Assembly: GCF_947492965.1 (NCBI RefSeq)
Contig: NZ_CANLOZ010000002.1
Coordinates: 744,001 to 808,000, forward strand
DNA length: 64,000 nucleotides
From: an uncultured Aquimarina sp.
Lineage (GTDB): Bacteria; Bacteroidota; Bacteroidia; Flavobacteriales; Flavobacteriaceae
Direction: 5' to 3'
Shown here: positions 42,963-50,375 of the stretch, piece by piece
How the letters are laid out: each line of letters begins with the position of its first letter
Numbering within the stretch: position 1 is the first letter of the stretch
The notes under the pieces: generated by a model
Told to the model about the DNA's origin: nothing
What the model saw: only the letters and a program-made list of their open reading frames with translations
The model's database searches: none
Program-made: the position numbers and the translations under genes

Positions 42963-44174
42963 TTACAAGCTTTTGGAGTACTCGGATCTATATTGTTTTA
43001 CTTCTTTCCAAATACTTTTTACTGATTGAAGAACATCTTTATCTTCTTCCAAACCTGTATTCATAAAAAATATAGCTCCTATTTGATCATTTTTATTAAA
43101 ATACATTAGTGTTAAGATTCCTGGATCCGATCCATTATGACCAATCTTTCCGGAAGTTCCTACTTCCCAAAAGAAACCATAATTATCTTTTTCATTTCCT
43201 TTATTATTTAACTGGTCTTTATCCAGTTTAGCGGACATCATTTGTTGAAAAGATGCGGTTTTTAATACAGAATCTTCTCCATAATATCCTTTCATCAATC
43301 CTTGTAAATACGCTGAAAGGTCTTTTATACTACTCCTGAATCCTCCGTCTGGATACGTAATTAAATCATACCTTGGTATTTTATTCCCATTTTCTGTGTA
43401 AATTGATGCGTAGTTTTCTGGGTTTGATGCTTCATAAGACCAACCCGAGTCGCTCATACCCAATGGGTCTAGTATATTTTGTTGTGTATATTCTGTAAAT
43501 GAAGTTTCTGTGGCTATTTCAATAATATATGCTAATAGTGCCGAACCTATATTGGAATATTCATATCGGTCGCCTGGTTGATGCTTAGAGAAGTTATTTT
43601 TTCGAAACCACTCCCCTTTTGATGTCAAATGATTTTTTAGAAAAGCTTCTAGACTATACTTTTTATTGCCCTTCATCAAGATAAGGTCCTTTAACTCACT
43701 TTTGGTATAATTTTTTTCAACAAATTCCGCTTCATTTTCTAAAACATAGCTTTTTTCATAAGCATCTGTATCTAAAATCGAAGAAGTATGCGTTGCCAAA
43801 TGTTTTACCGTTATTGGTGTTTCAGGATGTCTTGGATGATTTATTCTAAAAGGCAAAATATCATTAATAGGAGTGTCTACAGAAAGTTTCCCTTCTTCGA
43901 CAGCTTTCATTAGTGCTACTCCTATAAAAGTTTTAGAAACCGAACCGATATTTTGTACTGTATTGATCGTATAAGGCTTTTGTGTTTCTTTATCCGCATA
44001 ACCAAAACCGTTCTGATACAAAATTTGATTAGGAGTAAATACGGAAACACCAAAACCAGCAATTTTACTGGATTTATAAATATTTTCCAGCTTTTGATCT
44101 AATTGCTCTCCTTTTAATTGAGCGTTTACATATAATGATATGCAACAGAATAGTAGTACTTGTAATGTTTTCAT
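42963..44174 (-). CDS. Serine hydrolase (beta-lactamase/class C penicillin-binding-protein family)
   Basis: 403 aa. Signal peptide MKTLQVLLFCCISLYVNAQ. Active-site SxxK in GSVSKTFIGVAL (Ser nucleophile about residue 83), the YxN motif in YEYSNIGSALLAYI, and HNGSDPG for the third KTG-like motif. Family members include D-aminopeptidases, esterases and peptidoglycan enzymes, so antibiotic resistance is not implied. Last of four genes read in one direction with a protease and a two-component system; a heptamer repeat lies in its leader. Confidence 0.88.
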   Translation of the reverse strand: MKTLQVLLFCCISLYVNAQLKGEQLDQKLENIYKSSKIAGFGVSVFTPNQILYQNGFGYADKETQKPYTINTVQNIGSVSKTFIGVALMKAVEEGKLSVDTPINDILPFRINHPRHPETPITVKHLATHTSSILDTDAYEKSYVLENEAEFVEKNYTKSELKDLILMKGNKKYSLEAFLKNHLTSKGEWFRKNNFSKHQPGDRYEYSNIGSALLAYIIEIATETSFTEYTQQNILDPLGMSDSGWSYEASNPENYASIYTENGNKIPRYDLITYPDGGFRSSIKDLSAYLQGLMKGYYGEDSVLKTASFQQMMSAKLDKDQLNNKGNEKDNYGFFWEVGTSGKIGHNGSDPGILTLMYFNKNDQIGAIFFMNTGLEEDKDVLQSVKSIWKEVKQYRSEYSKSL

Positions 44175-44186
44175 GATGTTCGTTTT

Positions 44187-44217
44187 TTGATTGATGATTG
44201 ATGATTGATGATTGATT
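44187..44217. repeat. Heptanucleotide tandem repeat (TTGATGA)
   Basis: About four consecutive copies of TTGATGA lie 13-43 bp upstream of the serine hydrolase ATG. Copy number could vary by slippage and change leader length. Confidence 0.7.
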
Positions 44218-44221
44218 TAAT

Positions 44222-44920
44222 TTATTCTATTTGAAATGTTAGTCCCACACCTCGTACACTTTCGATTTTTATTTTACTGTCTTTTTTAAAATACTTCCTT
44301 AGTCTGCTGATAAATACATCCATACTCCTTCCTGAAAAGAAATCGTCATTTCCCCAAACATCTTTCAGTAGGTTTTCTCTTTTGATCATAGTATTTTTAT
44401 GATCAAACAAATACTGAATTAATATTGTTTCTTTTTCGGTTAATTTTTGTCGATCCTCGTTCAATTTTAAACAATGATTTACAGCATCGAATTTAAAATC
44501 ACCGATAGACAACACCTCTTCCTTTATTACTTGAGTTCTTTGAGATCTTTGAGATCTTTTTAAAATATTTTGAAGACGTAATACAAGAATATCTGCTTCA
44601 AAAGGTTTTACGATATAATCATCTGCACCTAATTTTAATCCTCGTATTTTATCTTCCTTCATTTTTTTTGCTGTTAAAAAAACAAAGGGAGTTTCTGGGT
44701 GTATTTCGATAACTTTTTCTGCCAATGTAAATCCATCCATTTTGGGCATCATAACATCAAAGACGCAGATATCGAATTGTTCTTGCCCAAATACTTCTAA
44801 AGCTTCTTTCCCATCTTTGGCCCATACCACTTTATATCCATGAAGCTCTAAATATTGTTTTAGAATACTTCCGAAATCAAAATCGTCCTCTGCTAATAAT
44901 ATATGCTTCATCTTATTCAT
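44222..44920 (-). CDS. OmpR-family DNA-binding response regulator
   Basis: 232 aa; ATG 44920 overlaps the kinase gene by 8 bp, and ATG 44911 (MKHILLAEDD) is an alternative. Receiver: LLAEDDFDFG, phospho-Asp in CVFDVMMPKMDGF, FLTAKK, and Lys in IVKPFEADI. C-terminal winged helix with ENLLKDVWGNDDFFSGRSMDVFISRLRKYF. Cognate of the kinase encoded immediately upstream. Probable targets are its own operon and the secreted proteins downstream. Confidence 0.94.
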   Translation of the reverse strand: MNKMKHILLAEDDFDFGSILKQYLELHGYKVVWAKDGKEALEVFGQEQFDICVFDVMMPKMDGFTLAEKVIEIHPETPFVFLTAKKMKEDKIRGLKLGADDYIVKPFEADILVLRLQNILKRSQRSQRTQVIKEEVLSIGDFKFDAVNHCLKLNEDRQKLTEKETILIQYLFDHKNTMIKRENLLKDVWGNDDFFSGRSMDVFISRLRKYFKKDSKIKIESVRGVGLTFQIE

Positions 44921-46310
44921 TGATTGGTATATTGATGGTAAATGTGGTTCCTAAATCTAATTTGCTTTCCAAGCTTATATTGCCCTGATGTGCTTTTACA
45001 ATTTGATTGGTAAAAAACAATCCTAAACCTAATCCTTTCACATCGTGCACATCTCCTTCGGTAATACGGTAAAATTTTTCAAAAATCCTTCGCTGTTCCT
45101 TTGGTGAAATTCCAATTCCATTATCATGTATTGATATTTCATACAAATCATCTTTTAGATAAGTTCTAAAAACAATTTCTACCTCATCTTTTCCATATTT
45201 TACCGCATTGTCCAAAATATTTAACAATGCAGTTGTAAACATAAACTTGTCTATATTTAAATTCACTTCTCTAAATTCTATTTTGGAGGTGACGGTAACA
45301 TTTTTGTCTTGTACTGATAATTGAAAATCCTTTAATACATTTTTAAAATAAGTATCATCTAATACTTCTTCTTTTTTAAGAATAATCTCTTCGGATCCCA
45401 AACTATTTGTAACCACCTGATCTACTAACTTTTGCAATCTATCATTTTGTCGATCCAGTATATCTAAAGTGTTAGCAAAAGCATCTGGTGAACTTTGTAT
45501 CTCAGGTTTTCTTAGGGTTTTAGAAGCTATTCCTAAAGTTGCCATTGGCGTTTTTAATTCATGAGTTATGTTATTAATAAAATCAGTTTTAATATCCGCT
45601 AATTTCTTTTGTTGAATCAAATTCCTAATGGAATAGAATAGTAGTATTACCACAAAAAGAATTAACAAAACTGAAAAAATAAACAATGATGCCATTTGCC
45701 CAAATACGATTCTTTTCCAACCAATGATATTGATATAATCTACAGTACGAACTTCTAAATCCATAGATATTTTAATTCCACCACTATTTACTTCATCTTC
45801 ATACTCAAAATCTGTAAACCATCGAGCATTACTCATTACCACCTCATCTTTTTGTGGGAACTTTTCTCCGAAAGTGTATATATTTTCACCGTCTACTGCA
45901 GAAAATATACTGTCCATCCTTTCATCTTCAAAAAGGACGATACTTTTTATATCCTTTTTATATTGAATATCATACTCTAAATTGCGTTTGGCAATCTCTT
46001 TCTTATAATATTCTTTAAAAAGATCATTTAACGAATCTGTTTTAGGTCTAAACTTATCAAGAGCTTCTTTCTTTTGAATTTTGTTTTTCTTGTACTCCAC
46101 TAAATTCTCACTCAGATATGTATACCATTGTTCCGCGAGAGAATCCATTTCCTTGGTATTATCTATATTGCTAATAGCTTTCTTTGTTTCTTTTATAAAG
46201 ACATCTTTCTTTAATTGATATGTATTATATATCAAATACCCTTGTATACCAGATAAAGCAAGTAAAGCAATAACCGAAGTAATAATTAATAAGTTTATAT
46301 TTTTCTTCAT
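44913..46310 (-). CDS. Sensor histidine kinase
   Basis: 465 aa. Transmembrane helices at about 6-28 and 207-230 enclose a periplasmic sensor of about 175 residues rich in charged helices. HisKA has the phospho-His in NNITHELKTPMATLG. HATPase follows with LDNAVKYGKDEVEI (N box), DNGIGISPKEQRRIFEKF (G1) and GLGLGLFFTNQIVKAH (G2). Its start codon overlaps the stop of the S41 protease gene (TAATG), indicating translational coupling. Confidence 0.93.
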   Translation of the reverse strand: MKKNINLLIITSVIALLALSGIQGYLIYNTYQLKKDVFIKETKKAISNIDNTKEMDSLAEQWYTYLSENLVEYKKNKIQKKEALDKFRPKTDSLNDLFKEYYKKEIAKRNLEYDIQYKKDIKSIVLFEDERMDSIFSAVDGENIYTFGEKFPQKDEVVMSNARWFTDFEYEDEVNSGGIKISMDLEVRTVDYINIIGWKRIVFGQMASLFIFSVLLILFVVILLFYSIRNLIQQKKLADIKTDFINNITHELKTPMATLGIASKTLRKPEIQSSPDAFANTLDILDRQNDRLQKLVDQVVTNSLGSEEIILKKEEVLDDTYFKNVLKDFQLSVQDKNVTVTSKIEFREVNLNIDKFMFTTALLNILDNAVKYGKDEVEIVFRTYLKDDLYEISIHDNGIGISPKEQRRIFEKFYRITEGDVHDVKGLGLGLFFTNQIVKAHQGNISLESKLDLGTTFTINIPINE

Positions 46311-47497
46311 TATAGAGATGCATTAATAACTTCAATTGCCTTTTGCAACTGATCTTGGGAATCTAAGATAAAGTGTTTTGGTTTAAAATCTTCTCTAGGC
46401 TTTCCATTTATATGAAATAGTTTTTCTACAGGAATTTGAAAGCCAATTTTCGTTTCTGGCAAAGTATAATTATAGATGGCACCTAATAAATCAGCCATAT
46501 CAGCACCTACGGTTTCGGATCTTTTTAATCCATCGAAACCAATCGTCATTCCTTCTCCCATACTTCCTGTCCATTTACTACAAAGAACAACTAACTTCTT
46601 ACCATATATCTTTCCTCTTGGCATAACCAATTCTATCGTTTTTCTTTCTACTCCATATAATCTTTCTTCATACGTAAAGCTATGTATTTGGTAGGCTGCT
46701 TCTTTGTTGATAAATCTTCCCATAATTCCTCTTGCTACTGTGGTATTTCCGCCTCCAGGAGTATCTCTAAGGTCTAATATCATCCCATTTGTATTTTCTA
46801 AAGCGCGTAATGCTTCATCGATAGCAGCAATGGTATTATTATTTCCTAATGAGTTGTTTATTTTTATGTACCCAATATTATTATCGATGATTTTTGAGGT
46901 CACCAATTCTTCATAATTTTTGTTTCTCACCTTTTCTAATTCTAATGTTAATGAATCATTAACATTCAAAACTCTACTTTGATTATGTGTCCCTGCCAAT
47001 AATAAGTTGGCTGCGTACTCATACATTTCTTTTGTATACGTGGTAACACCCTTAGGTAAAAACTTTTTAATAGCTTTTGATATTGAAACTCCATTATATG
47101 CTGTAATACACATTCCTAATTTAACTCCTGTTTTCTGTGCCGAAAAACCGTCTCTAATACCAGATACAATGAATTGTTTGTTTTTATATGAAACCCATAT
47201 ATCAGTTCCTGATGGGATTACTCTACTAGAAGAAGCTAAATTCCTGTTTAGACCAATATGACCATTATAAAGCTCATTATTAGTCATCTCTAACAAACGA
47301 ATAAAATCATCATCATTTTGAATCGTATCTACAATAGGTTGGTAAATACTTCGCACTTTATCCCAATTCGTTTTCTGAACGTCGAAATAAGCAAAGTATT
47401 GATCCACTGTTTCCCAATAGGTGTTAAAATCCTTTTGATACTTTGTTTGGGCGAATGAACTCGATACGATTCCTAAAATGATGATGATTCTTAACAT
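46310..47497 (-). CDS. S41-family (C-terminal processing-like) peptidase
   Basis: 395 aa from ATG 47497; the signal peptide MLRIIIILGIVSSSFAQ starts there. N-terminal helical cap, a PDZ-like region (GFSAQKTGVKLGMCITAYNG), then the S41 catalytic domain with NTNGMILDLRDTPGGGNTTVARGIMGRF and the probable Ser nucleophile in CSKWTGSMGEGMTIGF. Periplasmic. Overlap with the kinase gene suggests the protease and the sensor act on the same signal. Confidence 0.87.
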   Translation of the reverse strand: MLRIIIILGIVSSSFAQTKYQKDFNTYWETVDQYFAYFDVQKTNWDKVRSIYQPIVDTIQNDDDFIRLLEMTNNELYNGHIGLNRNLASSSRVIPSGTDIWVSYKNKQFIVSGIRDGFSAQKTGVKLGMCITAYNGVSISKAIKKFLPKGVTTYTKEMYEYAANLLLAGTHNQSRVLNVNDSLTLELEKVRNKNYEELVTSKIIDNNIGYIKINNSLGNNNTIAAIDEALRALENTNGMILDLRDTPGGGNTTVARGIMGRFINKEAAYQIHSFTYEERLYGVERKTIELVMPRGKIYGKKLVVLCSKWTGSMGEGMTIGFDGLKRSETVGADMADLLGAIYNYTLPETKIGFQIPVEKLFHINGKPREDFKPKHFILDSQDQLQKAIEVINASL

Positions 47498-47667
47498 TAC
47501 TATTCGTTTTTTGATTGTTGATGGTATCAAAAGTATAGAAGGCTTTCTAAGAAATCGAAAAATTACAGATCGTTAACCATGCATTAACGTTAACAAACAT
47601 GAAAAACCCTTATAATATAAAGGATTGAAGAGGCTAAGTTAATACCGCTATAAAAAAGATTAATTAT

Positions 47668-47675
47668 TACATTTG
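47668..47675 (+). promoter_or_regulatory. -7 box upstream of the UbiA-like gene
   Basis: TACATTTG matches TAnnTTTG, 24 bp before the ATG at 47700. No clear -33 TTTG. Confidence 0.4.
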
Positions 47676-47699
47676 CGAACAAATCAATTCAATCAACTT

Positions 47700-48584
47700 A
47701 TGCAATCATATCTAAAGCTCATTAAACTTGATAATCTTCTTCTTATAGCATTAGCTCAATTATGCATTAAGTACGGGCTTTTTGAACCATTCGGAATTGA
47801 TATTACACTAAATGGATTCGGTATCTCATTACTAATTATAGCGACTGTTTCTCTGGTAGCGGCTCTTAATGTTATGCTATATCTAGAGGATAAAGAAAAA
47901 TCGAATATTGTAATCTCTGAAAAAATAGCAAACCGACTTTTCATCATCTTTAATGTTGTTGCTGTAGGTATTGGTTTTTACCTTTCTAATATTATTGGTC
48001 GACCCAAATTGGCTGCTTTATTCATTGTCGTTTCTGGCATATTCTATATTTACACCACCTATTTAAAAGAAATCATTGTGGTCAAAAATGCACTAATGGG
48101 TATAATGATGGCTTTAGGGCTAATTGCTGTAGCCATTTTTGATTTACTTCCTGCAATCACAGAGCAGAACAAGGCATCTCAAAAAGTTATTTTCCTTATT
48201 ATTGTAGACTATGCAGTGTTTGCGTTTATTATGATTACCATTAGAGAAATTGTAAAAGACCTTCTTACTGTTGATAAAGATCATAATACAGGATTACAAA
48301 CCATCCCAATTGCTTTAGGAAAAGACAGAACAGCAAAGCTTATCAGTGGTCTTACTATAATTCCTATTGGTTTGATTATTTACTATGTATACACTTACTT
48401 GTTTAATAATTCGACCGCTGTTGTTATAGTCTTAGCAGTATTGGTAGCTCCTTTATTATACTTTATGTTTAGAAGTTGGGGAGCAGAAAATGACAAAGAT
48501 TATAAAGTTTTAAGTATAATTTTAAAACTAGTCTTATTTGCCACTTCTTTATCTATGCTATTGTATCAATTCATATTGAAATAA
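47700..48584 (+). CDS. UbiA-family prenyltransferase-like protein with altered first Asp-rich motif
   Basis: 294 aa from ATG 47700 (MQSYLKLIKLDN). About eight transmembrane segments. The second motif (REIVKDLLTVDKDHNTG followed by LQTIPIALG) resembles the family. The first, which should read about NDxxDxxxD, is ALNVMLYLEDKEKSN here, so the key aspartates appear lost. Bacteroidota relatives are annotated as geranylgeranylglycerol-phosphate geranylgeranyltransferase. It could be a divergent enzyme or an inactive paralogue. The stop is 3 bp before maf. Confidence 0.75.
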   Translation: MQSYLKLIKLDNLLLIALAQLCIKYGLFEPFGIDITLNGFGISLLIIATVSLVAALNVMLYLEDKEKSNIVISEKIANRLFIIFNVVAVGIGFYLSNIIGRPKLAALFIVVSGIFYIYTTYLKEIIVVKNALMGIMMALGLIAVAIFDLLPAITEQNKASQKVIFLIIVDYAVFAFIMITIREIVKDLLTVDKDHNTGLQTIPIALGKDRTAKLISGLTIIPIGLIIYYVYTYLFNNSTAVVIVLAVLVAPLLYFMFRSWGAENDKDYKVLSIILKLVLFATSLSMLLYQFILK

Positions 48585-48587
48585 GCT

Positions 48588-49175
48588 ATGCTTAAAACTG
48601 TTTTAAAAGATTATCAACTTATTTTGGCTTCAGGTTCACCCAGAAGACAACAATTTTTTAAAGATCTAGATCTCGATTTTATCATACAAATAAGAGAAGT
48701 AAATGAGGTCTATCCCGAAGATCTAAAAGGCTCCGAAATATCAGATTATTTAGCTAATCTAAAAGCTGGAGAGTTTTCTGATTTACAACCCAATGATATT
48801 TTAGTTACAAGTGACACTATCGTTTGGCATGAGAATAAAGCATTAGGCAAACCAAAAAATCCTGAAGATGCTAAACAAATGATTGCTTCTTTATCTGGCA
48901 AGACTCATGAAGTCATCACTTCTGTGTGTTTTAAGACGATACACCAAACTAAAATTATTAACCAAACCACCAAAGTCACCTTTAAAACCTTATCGAAAGA
49001 AGAAATCGATTATTATGTTGACACGTTTTCTCCATTAGATAAAGCAGGTGCTTACGGAATACAAGAATGGATAGGATATATCGGTATAACTAATATAGAA
49101 GGTAGTTACTATAATGTTATGGGACTACCCGTACAACTTGTTTATGAAACGTTAATAGCGCTTGCTAGATCATAG
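48588..49175 (+). CDS. Maf family nucleotide pyrophosphatase
   Basis: 195 aa. LASGSPRRQQFFKDL at the start, SDTIVWHENKALGKPKNPEDA, LSGKTHEVITSVCF, and DKAGAYGIQEWIGYIGITNIEGSYYNVMGLP compressed in standard order. Maf proteins hydrolyse non-canonical nucleoside triphosphates (dTTP/UTP or m7GTP types). Co-transcribed with the UbiA-like gene. Confidence 0.94.
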   Translation: MLKTVLKDYQLILASGSPRRQQFFKDLDLDFIIQIREVNEVYPEDLKGSEISDYLANLKAGEFSDLQPNDILVTSDTIVWHENKALGKPKNPEDAKQMIASLSGKTHEVITSVCFKTIHQTKIINQTTKVTFKTLSKEEIDYYVDTFSPLDKAGAYGIQEWIGYIGITNIEGSYYNVMGLPVQLVYETLIALARS

Positions 49176-49198
49176 CTTTGTCGTAATTTAGTTTTTTT

Positions 49199-49254
49199 GA
49201 TCTATTATTCAAAAGGATTACTAGTAAGAAGGATTTTGAATAATCATATAGATC
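49199..49254. repeat. Imperfect inverted repeat between maf and the lipoprotein gene
   Basis: GATCTATTATTCAAAA (49199-49214) pairs with TTTTGAATAA-(TCA)-TATAGATC (49234-49254), leaving a small bulge and a 19-nt loop. No T run follows, so it is not a standard terminator. Confidence 0.5.
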
Positions 49255-49275
49255 ATAAAACTTAAAATTACCGCT

Positions 49276-50223
49276 ATGAAAAAGTCTTTACTACTATTTT
49301 GTGTACTTGGAGTTTTAGTTATTATTGCCTGTAGTAATATCAAAGCTGATGAAAAAAACAATACGGCATTAAACAATAGTTCCAAATCAGCAGAATCTGA
49401 ATTACAACCAGCAAAAGAACTTTCGGAAGATTTTAAAAAATATTGGTATGCAGGAAAAGCAGAAATCACTTCTTATACTCTAGAACAAGCAAGATATGGA
49501 GAAATAAGAGAAGGAAAAGCTGTGCTGATTTATGTAACAGAGGATTTTTTACCAAAAGAACAAGTAAAAGCTGATTACCAAAACGATACTAACGTGCCTG
49601 TTCTAAAACTCAATGCTACTAAAAAATTTAATACTGGAATCTATCCTTATTCCATTATGCAAAGTACGTTCTATCCAGTATCTGACAATAAACATGCGAT
49701 TAAAGTATCCAGCTCTATGCAAGAATGGTGTGGTCATGTATACGCACAAATTAACAACAAAGAGAATTATGAGATTACGTCGCATTCTTATTTTCAAGGA
49801 GAGGCTGATCAAAACTTTACGTTAGATAAGGATATTTTGGAAAATGAACTCTGGACTAAGATTAGAATAGATCCTGAAAATCTCCCTACTGGAGATATAA
49901 AAGTAATCCCATCCCTGGAATATTGCCGATTAAAACATAAAGAAATCAAAGCTTACAACGCCAAAGCTACCATCACTAAAGAAGGTAACTATAGTAATTA
50001 TAGCTTGGAATATCCCGAACTAAAGAGGAAATTGAATATTACTTTTTCAACTTCTTTTCCTTATGAAATAGAAAGTTGGACAGAAACTTTTACAAGTGAT
50101 TTTGGTCCAAACACAAAGGAATTAGTAACAACAGCTACAAAATTAAAAAGCATTAAATCTGCGTATTGGGGAAAGAACAGTAATAAAGATGAAGTTCTTA
50201 GAGATGCTTTAGATTTGAAATAA
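49276..50223 (+). CDS. Conserved flavobacterial lipoprotein
   Basis: 315 aa. Lipoprotein signal MKKSLLLFCVLGVLVIIACS (lipobox IIAC). The body is largely beta: KYWYAGKAEITSYTLEQARYGEIREGKAVLIYVTEDF, PYSIMQSTFYPV, WCGHVYAQINNK. Relatives sit next to maf in many Flavobacteria and have sometimes been labelled septum-formation inhibitor by neighbourhood error; there is no Maf motif. Function unknown. Probably anchored in the outer or inner membrane facing the periplasm. Confidence 0.8.
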   Translation: MKKSLLLFCVLGVLVIIACSNIKADEKNNTALNNSSKSAESELQPAKELSEDFKKYWYAGKAEITSYTLEQARYGEIREGKAVLIYVTEDFLPKEQVKADYQNDTNVPVLKLNATKKFNTGIYPYSIMQSTFYPVSDNKHAIKVSSSMQEWCGHVYAQINNKENYEITSHSYFQGEADQNFTLDKDILENELWTKIRIDPENLPTGDIKVIPSLEYCRLKHKEIKAYNAKATITKEGNYSNYSLEYPELKRKLNITFSTSFPYEIESWTETFTSDFGPNTKELVTTATKLKSIKSAYWGKNSNKDEVLRDALDLK

Positions 50224-50375
50224 TACAAACCTGCACAACCTTTTCATAACTTACTGAAAACCAAACAAAAAATCTTATTTCTTGAGATATATTTGTTAAG
50301 TGATATTAGGAAAACTAAGCATTTATTAAGAAATTGCTACTACCAAAGAATTAAACTTAACAAATCTACTTAATT

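Noticed and set aside
42963..44174. Antibiotic-resistance beta-lactamase
   Set aside because: The SxxK/YxN layout is shared by many esterases and peptidases; the protein is not close to known resistance enzymes by any visible motif.
49276..50223. Septum-formation inhibitor label for the lipoprotein
   Set aside because: The real Maf protein is the preceding gene; this protein has a lipobox and no Maf motif.
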